A stretch of DNA of 64,000 nt from Syntrophomonadaceae bacterium (GTDB lineage Bacteria; Bacillota; Syntrophomonadia; Syntrophomonadales; Syntrophomonadaceae), in NCBI GenBank assembly GCA_012522955.1, contig JAAYJK010000127.1, positions 1 through 64,000 of the forward strand, read 5' to 3'. Of the stretch, positions 17,395-26,081 are shown one piece after another. The notes beneath the pieces are model-generated. The model saw only the letters and a program-made list of their open reading frames with translations. It had not been told where the DNA came from and searched no databases. Each line of letters starts with the position of its first letter. The stretch's first letter is position 1. Both the position numbers and the translations under genes were made by a program.

Positions 17395-19317
17395 TTAACC
17401 CCCTGTTTCTTCTTGGCTGTGATGGACCTCCTCTAATAAGCGTTCCCATTCCTCATAAGCCTGATTTAATTCTCCCTTGATCTTTTCGTATTCCTCCAGA
17501 CAGTAGCGAGATTTTTCCTGATCACTATATATCCCTGGACTGACCAGCAATTCTTCTGTTTCATCTTTACTAACTTCCAGCTGCTGTATTCTCTCTTCCA
17601 GTTTCTCCAGGCGATTAGCCAGCATTTTTTTCTTCCGTTCTCTTTCCTTCTGTTTCAGTCTTATTTCTTGCTGCCGGCTAATTTTGCTCTTACCTGCACT
17701 TGCTTCGGCCCGGTCCTGAACTTCTTTTCTCTTCTCCAGATAGTAGCTATAGTTGCCGGCATAATTCTGCAGACCATCCGGCTCTATGGCTAAGACCCGC
17801 TGGGCTACCCGATCAATTAAATAGCGGTCGTGAGATACCAGCAACAAGGTCCCTGAGTAATCTCCCAGCATGTCCTCCACTATCTGCCGGCTTTCTATAT
17901 CCAGATGATTGGTAGGCTCATCCAGTATCAAAAAGTTGGCACCACTGAGTATATTTTTCAACATTGCTAGCCGGCCCTTTTCTCCCCCGCTTAAGTCGGC
18001 AACCTTCTTAAATACCTCATCACCTCGAAACAACATGCGACCCAACAGATTACGAGCCTGTCCTAAGCTTATATCAAAGCTTAATGTAATTTCTTCCAGA
18101 ACCGTATGGCTATCCTCCAAGCCCTCATACTGCTGCGCAAAATAAGCCACCTTGACTCGGCTGCCTAATTTAACCGTACCCTGGTCAGCCTGCTCCTGTC
18201 CAGTTATGATTTTTAACAAAGTGGTCTTGCCGCTGCCGTTGGGTCCAATAAGAGCCACCTTTTCGCCTCGGTATAAATCCAGGTTTATCCCTCTAAACAA
18301 GCTATTATCCCCAAATGCTTTAGATATTTCCCGCAGGCTCAGCACATCCTGCCCGCTCTCTTGCTCTAATGAGAAATTCCAGGAGGTAATGCTAGCTGTT
18401 TCCTGTGGTCCTTCCAGTTTCTCCATTCTTTGCAGACGGGTTTCCCGGCCCCTAGCCTGTTTAGATTTGATACCAGCCTTGAATCTCCTAATATATTCTT
18501 CCGTTTCTTTAATATATTCTTGCTGTTTTTCATAAGCTCTCTTTTCAGCTTCTTCATCCAGCACTTTAGCTTTAAGAAAAGCAGTGAAATTGCCAGGATA
18601 GGATTTTAACTGACCATTTTTTAACTCAATTATCCGGGTCACCACCCGGTCCAGGAACCAGCGGTCATGAGATACAATGACTATTGTACCTGGATAATCC
18701 TTCAGAAATCCTTCCAGCCACTCCACTGACTCCACGTCCAGGTGATTGGTAGGCTCATCCAGCAAGAGCAGATCCGGAGCCTGGGCTAGCAGCCGCCCCA
18801 GATTGATGCGAGTTTTTTGACCGCCGCTGAAGCTGGACAGGGGCCGATGGAAATCATCTTCTTTAAAACCCAATCCTACCAGTATTCTACGGGCTGTGTT
18901 TTCACAGGCATAAGCATTATTTCTTTCATATTCATCCATTAACAAAGCATAGCGATCCATCAGAGGGGTCAGTTGAGAATCCTCTGTCTGGCTGATCCGC
19001 TGTTCCAATTCCTTGATTTGGCCGCGCAGAGCAATAAGGTGAGCATAACTGCTCATTACCATTTCCCAGGCGCTAAGGTCTTTGGGCAGAGTGAGCATCT
19101 GTTCCAGGTAAGCCAGGGACAAAGAAGCCCCTTTAATTATTTCTCCGCTATCAAATTCCAACTGCCCGCTGATGCAGTTTAACAAAGTAGTTTTGCCGGT
19201 GCCATTGGCACCTACCAAGCCTACCCTTTCTTTTTCATTAATCAGCAGAGCAGCAGATTTTAAAATATGATTGTCGCCATAGAACTTGTTGATATTCCTG
19301 GCCTGCAAAGCTATCAT
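17395..19317 (-). CDS. ABC-F family ATPase (translation factor type)
   Basis: Soluble protein with two ABC domains and no membrane part, as in EttA, Uup and YkpA. Walker A GANGTGKTT and signature SSFSGGQKTRINLGR lie in domain one; Walker A GPNGSGKTT and signature LSGGEKGRLAML in domain two; LLLDEPTNHLD and LILDEPTNHLD are the Walker B boxes. A charged linker (about residues 240-310) and a C-terminal coiled coil (about 545-640) complete the fold, the latter resembling Uup. ABC-F proteins act on ribosomes and some give antibiotic resistance; this one cannot be assigned further. I chose the ATG at 19317 over an upstream GTG because it opens directly on MIALQARNINK. Likely cotranscribed with hflX. 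Confidence 0.88.
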   Translation of the reverse strand: MIALQARNINKFYGDNHILKSAALLINEKERVGLVGANGTGKTTLLNCISGQLEFDSGEIIKGASLSLAYLEQMLTLPKDLSAWEMVMSSYAHLIALRGQIKELEQRISQTEDSQLTPLMDRYALLMDEYERNNAYACENTARRILVGLGFKEDDFHRPLSSFSGGQKTRINLGRLLAQAPDLLLLDEPTNHLDVESVEWLEGFLKDYPGTIVIVSHDRWFLDRVVTRIIELKNGQLKSYPGNFTAFLKAKVLDEEAEKRAYEKQQEYIKETEEYIRRFKAGIKSKQARGRETRLQRMEKLEGPQETASITSWNFSLEQESGQDVLSLREISKAFGDNSLFRGINLDLYRGEKVALIGPNGSGKTTLLKIITGQEQADQGTVKLGSRVKVAYFAQQYEGLEDSHTVLEEITLSFDISLGQARNLLGRMLFRGDEVFKKVADLSGGEKGRLAMLKNILSGANFLILDEPTNHLDIESRQIVEDMLGDYSGTLLLVSHDRYLIDRVAQRVLAIEPDGLQNYAGNYSYYLEKRKEVQDRAEASAGKSKISRQQEIRLKQKERERKKKMLANRLEKLEERIQQLEVSKDETEELLVSPGIYSDQEKSRYCLEEYEKIKGELNQAYEEWERLLEEVHHSQEETGG

Positions 19318-19326
19318 AAAAATCAC

Positions 19327-19705
19327 CAGCCATCTATTAATTAAGTATCCCCTTTATGTGTCATGCTGAGATCTTGTAACTCTATAAACACCAAAAATAA
19401 GCTATTATTGATGAGATCCTTCGTCGCCTTCGGCTGCTTTAGGATACCAAGCAGGTACTTTTTCAGTGGTTTCGAACTTCATAGCAGATTAACGCAGACG
19501 ACAGGGATTAGAGCTCGCCTTTCCTGTTATTCAGGAACCTGGTATTACTGTACACAACTTTTTGCCTCGTTATAATATAACATTTTAACCTGCGGCGGTC
19601 ATCTTCTAGCATTGATTTACCAAGCAACATGATATCCGATTAAAAAACAAGGCTTTAGGACAATAATAAGCTCAGGTATATAATGCTATAAGGAAGTGAT
19701 GCAAA
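19327..19705. other. intergenic region between ABC-F and pfl remnant
   Basis: No gene is supported. Short open frames lack ribosome binding sites and family features. The last 30 bases contain the AAGGAAGTG ribosome binding site of the pfl remnant. Confidence 0.55.
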
Positions 19706-21801
19706 ATGGCAGCCAGCTCAGGATTTGAACCGGGACCATGGGTAGACAGCATTGAGGTCAGGGATTTTATTCAGAAAAACTACCAAGCTTACGATGGAGA
19801 CAGCAGTTTTCTTGCCGGCCCCTCCGAACAGACTTCCCGCCTATGGAAAAAGTGTCAGGTACTCTTAAGAGCCGAATACCAAAATGGAGGAGTGTTAGCA
19901 GTCGATGCCAGCAACCCCATTACCATAAATAGTCATTCCCCAGGCTATATTGACCTGGAACTGGAAATTATAGTAGGATTGCAAACCGATCAGCCTTTAA
20001 AAAGGGCTATAAATGTTTTCGGTGGGTTAAAGCCCAGTATCAAAGCCTGTCATGCCTATGGTTATGAGCCTGATGAAGAAGTAGTGGATTTCTTTCGCCG
20101 CTATCGTCCTACTCACAATGATGGAGTATTTGCGGTATATACCCCGGAAATGAGGCTGGCCCGCCGGGTAGGAATAATAACCGGCCTGCTCGATTCCTAT
20201 GGAAGGGGCAGGATTATCGGGGATTACCGCCGGGTCCCACTTTATGGAATTGACCGCTTGCTGGCTGCTAAACAGAAGGACCTGGATTCAATGGGTAGAA
20301 GAATGGATAATGATTCCATTGGACTGCGGGAGGAAATTTTCTATCAATTAAGAGCCTTGGAAGCCATGAAGGAAATGGCGGCTCTTTATGGTTTCGATAT
20401 TGCCTCTTCTGCCGGCAATGCCCGGGAAGCCGTACAATGGCTATACTTCGCCTACCTGGCTTCAGTTAAAGAGCAGAACGGAGCAGCCATGAGCCTGGGC
20501 CGTATTGCCAACTTCCTGGACATCTATATTGAACGGGATAAGGCCCGGGGCATAATCGATGAAAGCCAAGCCCAGGAGTTAATAGACCAATTGGTTATAA
20601 AACTGCGCCTGGTAAGACATCTGCGGGCTCCCGAGTATAATGAACTCTTTGCTGGTGATCCCAATTGGATCACTGAATCTATAGGGGGAATGGGGCTGGA
20701 TGGCCGCCATCTGGTCACCCGTACTGCTTACCGGATGCTCAACACCCTCTACAACTTAGGTCCAGCTCCTGAACCTAATATGACTATATTGTGGTCCAAA
20801 AATCTGCCTCAGTATTTTAAGCGCTTTTGCAGTGAACTCTCTATCAATACCAGTGCTTTGCAATATGAGAATGATGACGTTATGCGCCGATACTACGGTG
20901 ATGATTATGCCATTGCCTGCTGTGTATCAGCCATGAAGATTGGGGAGGAAACCCAGTTTTTTTTGGAGCCCGCTGCAATTTGGCTAAACTATTGCTATAT
21001 GCCATAAATGGAGGCCGGGATGAAATTACCGGCCAACAGGTAGGAATCGAAACTTCAGTCTACCAGGACTCGGTGCTTAATTACGATGAGGTCCTGCGCC
21101 GCTTGAAAATTCAGCTGAATTGGTTATCTGAACTCTATGTCAATACCATGAATGTCATTCACTATATGCATGATAAATATGCCTATGAAGCAGCCCAATT
21201 TGCCTTACATGACAGTAAAATTCATTATTATATGGCCTTTGGCATTGCCGGCCTTTCGGTAGCCGCAGATTCTCTAAGCGCCATCAAATATGCTCAGGTT
21301 AGGGCTATTAAAGATGAGCGGGGCCTGATTACTGACTTCTCCATTGATGGAGAATTTCCTAAGTTCGGCAACGATGACCCCAGGGTGGATGGAATTGCCG
21401 CCTCTCTGGTAGAGGATTTCATCCAAAATCTTAAGAAATATCCTACTTACAAGAATGCCGACCATACCCTTTCCATTCTGACCATTACCTCTAATGTAAT
21501 GTATGGCAAACATACCGGCACCACCCCTGATGGCCGAGCTGCCGGTCAGCCGCTGGCTCCAGGTGCCAACCCTTTGCACGGCAGGGAAGAACACGGAGCT
21601 TTGGCCGACTTTATCGCCCCTTTGTCCTGGGTGGAAAGGGTCGATCTGCTTCCCTATCATGCCCTAGGCCGCCACAAGTGGTCCTTGCTGGGCATGTCCT
21701 ATGAATTGGAAGAGCTGCGTCCGCCTCCCGGGGAAAAGATGCTGGAACTGAAGAAAATAGTGGAAGAGCATAGCAAGAAAAAGGTAGCAGTACACGATTG
21801 A
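19706..21801 (+). pseudogene. pflB: pyruvate formate-lyase remnant joined to the tail of pflA
   Basis: The first 425 or so codons encode a clear formate acetyltransferase N-terminal part, including the active-site pair in IACCVSAM (near residue 405). At 20957-20964 a run of eight T breaks the frame. Six T would restore the family sequence [11 protein letters not shown], and the downstream frame continues with [10 protein letters not shown]. That second frame runs through [22 protein letters not shown] and then, at about 21595-21610, changes into the C-terminus of the PFL-activating enzyme ([22 protein letters not shown]). The last 230 or so residues of PflB, including the glycyl radical RVSGY site, and most of pflA are missing. 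One deletion between adjacent pflB and pflA explains this. The enzyme cannot be functional as known. Confidence 0.85.
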
Positions 21802-21954
21802 CATGGTCCGGTATCGAGAAATACATGGGATTGTCGGCCCTAGCCCACGGCAATACAGTCAACCGCTCAAGGGGACTTACGCCACCATCTTACTCTTAAT
21901 AAAAACTGCTTTCCTTTTAATTACAGCTTAAATCTTTTAAAATATCAGCAATGA

Positions 21955-21989
21955 TGAGAAAACCACCCGATCTGGATAAACCGGGTGGT
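21955..21989 (-). terminator. terminator of the SLH/BsuPI gene
   Basis: Stem ACCACCCG (21962-21969) with CGGGTGGT (21982-21989), followed in the minus direction by TTTTCTC. It lies 18 bases past the stop codon of the gene at 22007. Confidence 0.75.
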
Positions 21990-22006
21990 CAAATGACATT
22001 TATTTA

Positions 22007-22882
22007 TTATATGTTAAAGCTCAAAATGCTAGACATGGAACTGTTGTCAGGACCTCCGCTTTCCATGGGAATAAAGCTAATTTGCACATTATAGCGTCCC
22101 GGGGGGAGCAATTGTCCAGATTTATCCTTCATATCCCATAACACCTGCCCGCTCAGGAATTCCCCGGCTGCAAACGTCTTGGCACCGATTACCTGGGCAA
22201 ACATCATCTTATCCGAATAGCGATATACTTCCTGCCCGTTGCGGTCAGTAACCACCACTTCATATATCTGACCCGAAGCAAAAGTTAAATCGTGACTTTT
22301 TCCTGATCTATTGACCAATTTAAAATTGAATTTGATGTTTTTCTCCTGTTTGACTACTTCTCCATCTACATAAAAAGAGGCGTCAGCAATCATACTCTCC
22401 AACCTGCTGGTAAATACCAAGGCTTCTCCATAAGTCAAGTTATCTTTTGGATACATTAAATTATTTCCTCTGCCTTTCAACAATCCACTACTGTATGCGT
22501 ACATAATATTTCTGGTATACTCCGGGTTGATCTGGGCAAAATCTTCAAAAGGCACCAGGGCTACAAATAATATTTCATCAAGATTGATTCCGGTGTGATC
22601 GGAAAAAAGATCCACCATCTTGCTGACTATTTCTTGCCTGCTGCCGTTAATCAATTCCAGATCAGAGTTCATAGTACACTTAATCAGACGTTCCATTGCA
22701 TCTGGACTAATATAATCATTCAGATTATAATCTCCCATGAGCTCATGGATGGGATACCGAGTCTGCAATTGATCGGCATAAGTCTGAGCCCAATGGGGCT
22801 GCCCAGTCGCAATCACGGGAACCGGAGACAGTAAAGCTACCATAAAAAACAAGCTTAATAGTATAGCGATAAATTTTCTCAT
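22007..22882 (-). CDS. secreted protein with SLH-like repeat and BsuPI domain
   Basis: A classical signal peptide covers about residues 1-26 (Lys-rich start, then a hydrophobic stretch). The segment YAYSSGLLKGRGNNLMYPKD followed by LTYGEALVFTSRL matches an S-layer homology repeat, which anchors proteins to cell-wall polymers. The C-terminal half (about 180-290; NFKLVNRSGKSHDLTFASGQ and LLPPGRYNVQISF) matches the BsuPI proteinase-inhibitor fold. It is therefore probably a cell-surface protein; inhibition of a protease is possible but unproven. AGGAGG stands before the ATG. Single-gene transcription unit with its own terminator. Confidence 0.75.
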   Translation of the reverse strand: MRKFIAILLSLFFMVALLSPVPVIATGQPHWAQTYADQLQTRYPIHELMGDYNLNDYISPDAMERLIKCTMNSDLELINGSRQEIVSKMVDLFSDHTGINLDEILFVALVPFEDFAQINPEYTRNIMYAYSSGLLKGRGNNLMYPKDNLTYGEALVFTSRLESMIADASFYVDGEVVKQEKNIKFNFKLVNRSGKSHDLTFASGQIYEVVVTDRNGQEVYRYSDKMMFAQVIGAKTFAAGEFLSGQVLWDMKDKSGQLLPPGRYNVQISFIPMESGGPDNSSMSSILSFNI

Positions 22883-23087
22883 TAACTAACCTCCTCCTGA
22901 CATAAGATCTGGTTTTACTTATATTACGTCCATTCCAAATGCTACTTACAGTGCACCCCTAAATTAATATTACCACCTGAGTCAATTATGACTATTCTTT
23001 TCACAAAATGGTATAGGTACGACTTAAATAAAATTAAAGTGCTATAATAAACAGAAATGTATGCAATATAGCCTGGGAGGAAGAAAT

Positions 23088-23510
23088 ATGGATCAGTATC
23101 CGCAATTTGATTATAGCAGAACTGTTATGGGAGCCCTGGATATAGAAATGCTTGAATTTAGCCCCGAGAGAGTTGTGGCAGTTATGCCGGTGACCTGGAA
23201 AACTCATAATCCCTATGGTATTTTGCATGGGGGAGTATCAGTGGTCTTAGCGGAAACCGTTGCCTCCGCCGGCAGTTATGTATTTATTGACCAGGAAAAG
23301 CAAAGCGTAGTAGGACTAGAGGTCAATGCCAATCATATAAAAAGTGTAGCCCAGGGTATGGTTAAAGCAGTAGGCAAACCGGTTCATGTTGGAAGAAAAA
23401 CCTTGGTCTGGGAAGTACATATTATAGATGAAGAAGAAAACCTGATCTGTATTTCTCGTTGTACGGTGGCGGTTTTGGATAAACCCAGTAACAAGGACAG
23501 TATTAAATAA
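23088..23510 (+). CDS. PaaI/YdiI-type hotdog-fold thioesterase
   Basis: Predicted acyl-CoA thioesterase of 140 residues. The hotdog-fold signature is NPYGILHGGVSVVLAETVAS, where HGG and the Glu lie in the active-site helix, followed by VVGLEVNANHIKSV. I chose the ATG at 23088 because GGGAGGA lies 7 bases before it; an ATG at 23061 would put that site inside the gene. A TATAAT at about 23042 could be its -10 box, with a poor -35. Substrate unknown. Confidence 0.82.
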   Translation: MDQYPQFDYSRTVMGALDIEMLEFSPERVVAVMPVTWKTHNPYGILHGGVSVVLAETVASAGSYVFIDQEKQSVVGLEVNANHIKSVAQGMVKAVGKPVHVGRKTLVWEVHIIDEEENLICISRCTVAVLDKPSNKDSIK

Positions 23511-23572
23511 TATTAAGCCTTGCGGATATTCAACCTTTACCCTATTAGTAAGGCCCTTGTCTTCATAACTAA

Positions 23573-23598
23573 GGGGTCAGGTTCCAAAACCCGACCCC
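23573..23598. repeat. GGGGTCAGG-type palindrome
   Basis: An imperfect 11-bp inverted repeat (23573-23583 with 23588-23598, one mismatch) follows the thioesterase gene. One arm, GGGGTCAGGTT, recurs at 42721-42731 beside the catalase gene. It could serve as a terminator, but the shared string suggests a dispersed REP-like element. Confidence 0.45.
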
Positions 23599-23602
23599 GC
23601 TA

Positions 23603-23749
23603 CTAGAAAATAAAAAAATGTGGATCCATGATCATTTCTGCCATATACTGTTCCACATCCTCGGGAACCCCTCTTGCCTTATTATCAGGCCTCTTACTGG
23701 TATCTGAGGCAGGATTCCTTCTCTGAGACCTGAAATTATTTTGGGTCAT
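23603..23749 (-). CDS. small hydrophilic protein (48 aa)
   Basis: Open frame starting ATG at 23749, with the weak site GTGGGG upstream. The product is polar and basic at the N-terminus (NNFRSQRRNPASDTSKRPD) and ends in a hydrophobic IMDPHFFIF. I do not recognise it. The middle GVPEDVEQYMAEMI could be a helix. It may be a real small protein, or a chance frame. Confidence 0.4.
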   Translation of the reverse strand: MTQNNFRSQRRNPASDTSKRPDNKARGVPEDVEQYMAEMIMDPHFFIF

Positions 23750-23953
23750 ACTTCATTACCCCACTTTCCTTTTCACCTAGCTTATGCAATTCTTGCTTCT
23801 TTATGCTGGGGATTATGCGGCCATAGTTTTACTGCTTTAAAAAGTTTTTAAATGAAAGGTAATTCCCCCACGAAAAGTTATGTTACGCAGGTTTGGATGA
23901 ATGAATATCGTCGTCAGATTTCGCATGGCCCATCTGCCTGTTTGCTGCTTAGG

Positions 23954-24685
23954 CTAAACTTCAGCGAAAAGATCTGCCAATAACAGCTCAAGACCATCAA
24001 AAGCCGATGATTTAATAATATCTTCTTCCTTAATAGTGGTTAGGCTATCGATATCTCTTTCCTCATTAAAAGAATATTGCATAATACTTCTGCTCTCCAG
24101 GTCCACAATCCAGTACTCACAAACCCCGCTTTTCATATACAGCTGCAATTTAGCCGCCATGTCCTTCCCCTTAGTAGATGGACAAAGCACTTCAACTATC
24201 AATGTGGGTACACCCTCATACCTGTTGTCAATGACCTGGTTGGTATCACAGATCACCATTACATCCGGCTGAACCACATTGGGATCTTCCTCAAACTTGG
24301 TGGCAATACCGAATAACCTAATGTCTAATGGCGCAGTCAGTGATTTACATGGATGTCCCTTAAAATAATTATTGAAATGCCATGCTATTTCGTTTACCAT
24401 CATCTGATGCCTAAAACCAGGTGACGCCAGAAGATAAATCTCACCGTCAATAAGTTCGTAGCGTTGATCAGATGAACTGGTCAAATTCATATATTCTTCA
24501 TAGCCGATCCTCCGGGTGGATTTATAATTGCCCATTTCTTCATGAAGCAGGAAATAATCGGGTTCACTATAGTGAATTAGCTTAGCCACATTCCTGCCAT
24601 TTTTGGTAATAATAATATCTTCCTTCTCGACCAGGGCTAAATATTTACCGAAAGCGTTCTGCAAATCAGTGGTATTAACACGCAT
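23954..24685 (-). CDS. Phd/YefM antitoxin-like domain fused to Uma2 nuclease fold
   Basis: 243-residue protein. Residues 1-50 (MRVNTTDLQNAFGKYLALVE, then IIITKNGRNVAKLI) match the N-terminal DNA-binding part of Phd/YefM antitoxins. Residues about 70-243 match the Uma2/DUF820 PD-(D/E)XK family: QRYELIDGEIY, VQPDVMVIC, LIVEVLCPSTKGKDMAAK and YWIVD. Uma2 proteins are usually alone; here a DNA-binding module seems to be built in. I chose the ATG at 24685 because GTGGGGG lies 8 bases before it and the domain starts there. A palindrome upstream may be its operator. It has no separate toxin partner. Confidence 0.8.
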   Translation of the reverse strand: MRVNTTDLQNAFGKYLALVEKEDIIITKNGRNVAKLIHYSEPDYFLLHEEMGNYKSTRRIGYEEYMNLTSSSDQRYELIDGEIYLLASPGFRHQMMVNEIAWHFNNYFKGHPCKSLTAPLDIRLFGIATKFEEDPNVVQPDVMVICDTNQVIDNRYEGVPTLIVEVLCPSTKGKDMAAKLQLYMKSGVCEYWIVDLESRSIMQYSFNEERDIDSLTTIKEEDIIKSSAFDGLELLLADLFAEV

Positions 24686-24702
24686 ACTATTCACCCCCAC
24701 TA

Positions 24703-24743
24703 TAATATTAGCTATAATCTTAGCATTATTATAGCTAATATTA
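24703..24743. promoter_or_regulatory. 41-bp palindrome upstream of the Phd-Uma2 gene
   Basis: Perfect 16-bp inverted repeat (24703-24718 with 24728-24743, 9-base spacer), ending 17 bases before the start codon. Each arm contains TAGCTATAAT on one or other strand, so it overlaps possible -10 boxes. Phd-type antitoxins bind such palindromes and repress their own promoter; autoregulation here is an inference. Confidence 0.6.
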
Positions 24744-25188
24744 CAAGTAATTATATTTATTCTTGTGCCGGTTTTATAGTAATAATATTCTTTTTTTGCC
24801 CCGAATTGATTTAAATATTTTATTAGAAAACTGACCCGATAAGGCAGGAATGCCGGTCTTACTATGAGAATAACAATCATAAACTCCCTTGCTTATTCCT
24901 GATTGTACTGAATGCCGGTGAGTCGAAGCCGCCTGTCCGGTACGTATTGAGCCACCAGTCCGAGTTACCCACTAAGCGGAGGAAAGCAAGCCATTAGTGA
25001 ACAAGCCGAGATTAATTACAAGAAAGATTTTCACTCCCCTTGTTTCTTATGTTCTGGCGAATTATAATAATTTATGGACTTACTTTAATGGTGGGCTGAA
25101 GCAGGCTGGCAAATATACTCTTAGTCCTATCCAGATTGATTAAACGTCTTACTTTAGTCCTACCGCAGCAGAAAGGTCAAGTCAATAT
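24744..25188. other. intergenic region before tRNA-Ala
   Basis: No gene is supported on either strand. The part from about 24890 to 25010 has a different, more G+C-rich texture but no readable frame. Confidence 0.5.
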
Positions 25189-25264
25189 GGGGGCGTGGCT
25201 CAGCTGGGAGAGCACCTCGTTCGCAACGAGGGGGTCAGGGGTTCGAGTCCCCTCGTCTCCACCA
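25189..25264 (+). tRNA. tRNA-Ala (anticodon CGC)
   Basis: A 76-base cloverleaf including an encoded CCA end. The acceptor stem GGGGGCG/CGTCTCC contains the G3-U70 pair that marks alanine tRNAs. The anticodon stem CCTCG/CGAGG closes the loop TTCGCAA with anticodon CGC, and the T arm is AGGGG-TTCGAGT-CCCCT. It reads GCG alanine codons. Confidence 0.93.
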
Positions 25265-25282
25265 TAATTTTAGGTAGTAAAA

Positions 25283-25312
25283 GATGCCATGCGGCGAAAC
25301 CCGCATGGCATC
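25283..25312 (+). terminator. hairpin after tRNA-Ala
   Basis: A perfect 12-bp stem (25283-25294 with 25301-25312) with a 6-base loop lies 18 bases after the tRNA. It is followed by moderately T-rich sequence. Likely the tRNA terminator. Confidence 0.6.
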
Positions 25313-25639
25313 AGCATTTCTTAGGGTTTTCACTCTCGTTTTATTGTCCCTCAGTTTCATAGATGACATCGAACCTTTTTGACATGCTGGAGTGATTTGA
25401 ACCCACGTAATCTTATTCAGATGTTCCCTGCATATAGGAACTGTTAGAGGATTTTTCATTGACTTTCAATCCATACAAATAATGCTGGATGTAAGAATCT
25501 TTCCTATCCTGCTTGATATGGGAAATGTAAATACCTGCATCTGCAGACTGGTGGACATGGGCATGACCAATATCATTATCGCCGATAGTCTGGAGGATGT
25601 CCAACGGAGGATTGGTTGCAGCGGTACAAGCGGATAGCG
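25313..25639. other. unassigned region, possibly gene fragments
   Basis: An open frame on the plus strand (25482-25637, from MLDVRIFPILLDMGN) and one on the minus strand (25413-25604) both look somewhat protein-like but match no family I recognise. Neither has a ribosome binding site. This is probably decayed DNA continuous with the LuxR remnant that follows. Confidence 0.4.
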
Positions 25640-25975
25640 GAATGCTTTACACTGTCTCACCCGACTCGACAGCATCCCTCTGTGGCTGCAAACTGGAGGT
25701 ATTTCCCCCGCGCACTTTTTTTACGAGGGCCTGGGCTTCAACTATATCGTCTACGGCAAGGCACTTCTGCTCTCAAAGAATTACATCAAGCTCGAAGTGC
25801 TCACTGATGAATTTGCGCGCTATTTCGCCATCTTCCACAACCAGTTCGGCTTTCTGCACAATCAGATTTTCAGGACAGCGGCGAAATATCCTCTTTACGG
25901 CCTGGAGGCGGGCTGCGCCGCCCTCCGCGAAGCCTTCGGCATGGCGCGGCAGGCACTTGTCATAGCCTGGCAGAA
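25640..25975 (+). pseudogene. internal fragment of a LuxR-family (MalT-like) regulator
   Basis: In one frame the stretch encodes IPLWLQTG, then FFYEGLGFNYIVYGKALLL and IFRTAAKYPLYGLEAGCAAL. These resemble the helical repeat region of large ATP-binding LuxR-type regulators. Both the ATPase and DNA-binding parts are missing, and the similarity stops near 25960. The fragment is visibly richer in G+C than its neighbours. It is a remnant, and I infer horizontal origin because of the composition and the adjacent tRNA gene. Confidence 0.6.
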
Positions 25976-26081
25976 CCATGTGCCGTGCTTCTACAATTTG
26001 GTAATTTTATTGTACCTTATCAATTTTAATGGTACATTTTATACAACCTTAATTGGCAAAAAGATATGAGGGAGAAGGTTT

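Noticed and set aside
18152-18535. 127-codon plus-strand frame inside the ABC-F gene
   Set aside because: The minus-strand ABC-F frame holds Walker and signature motifs across the same bases.
25235-25459. 74-codon minus-strand frame next to tRNA-Ala
   Set aside because: It runs into the tRNA gene and the hairpin on the opposite strand, so it is not coding.
25597-25965. 122-codon plus-strand frame over the LuxR remnant
   Set aside because: The regulator similarity lies in a different frame, so this longer frame is a shadow.
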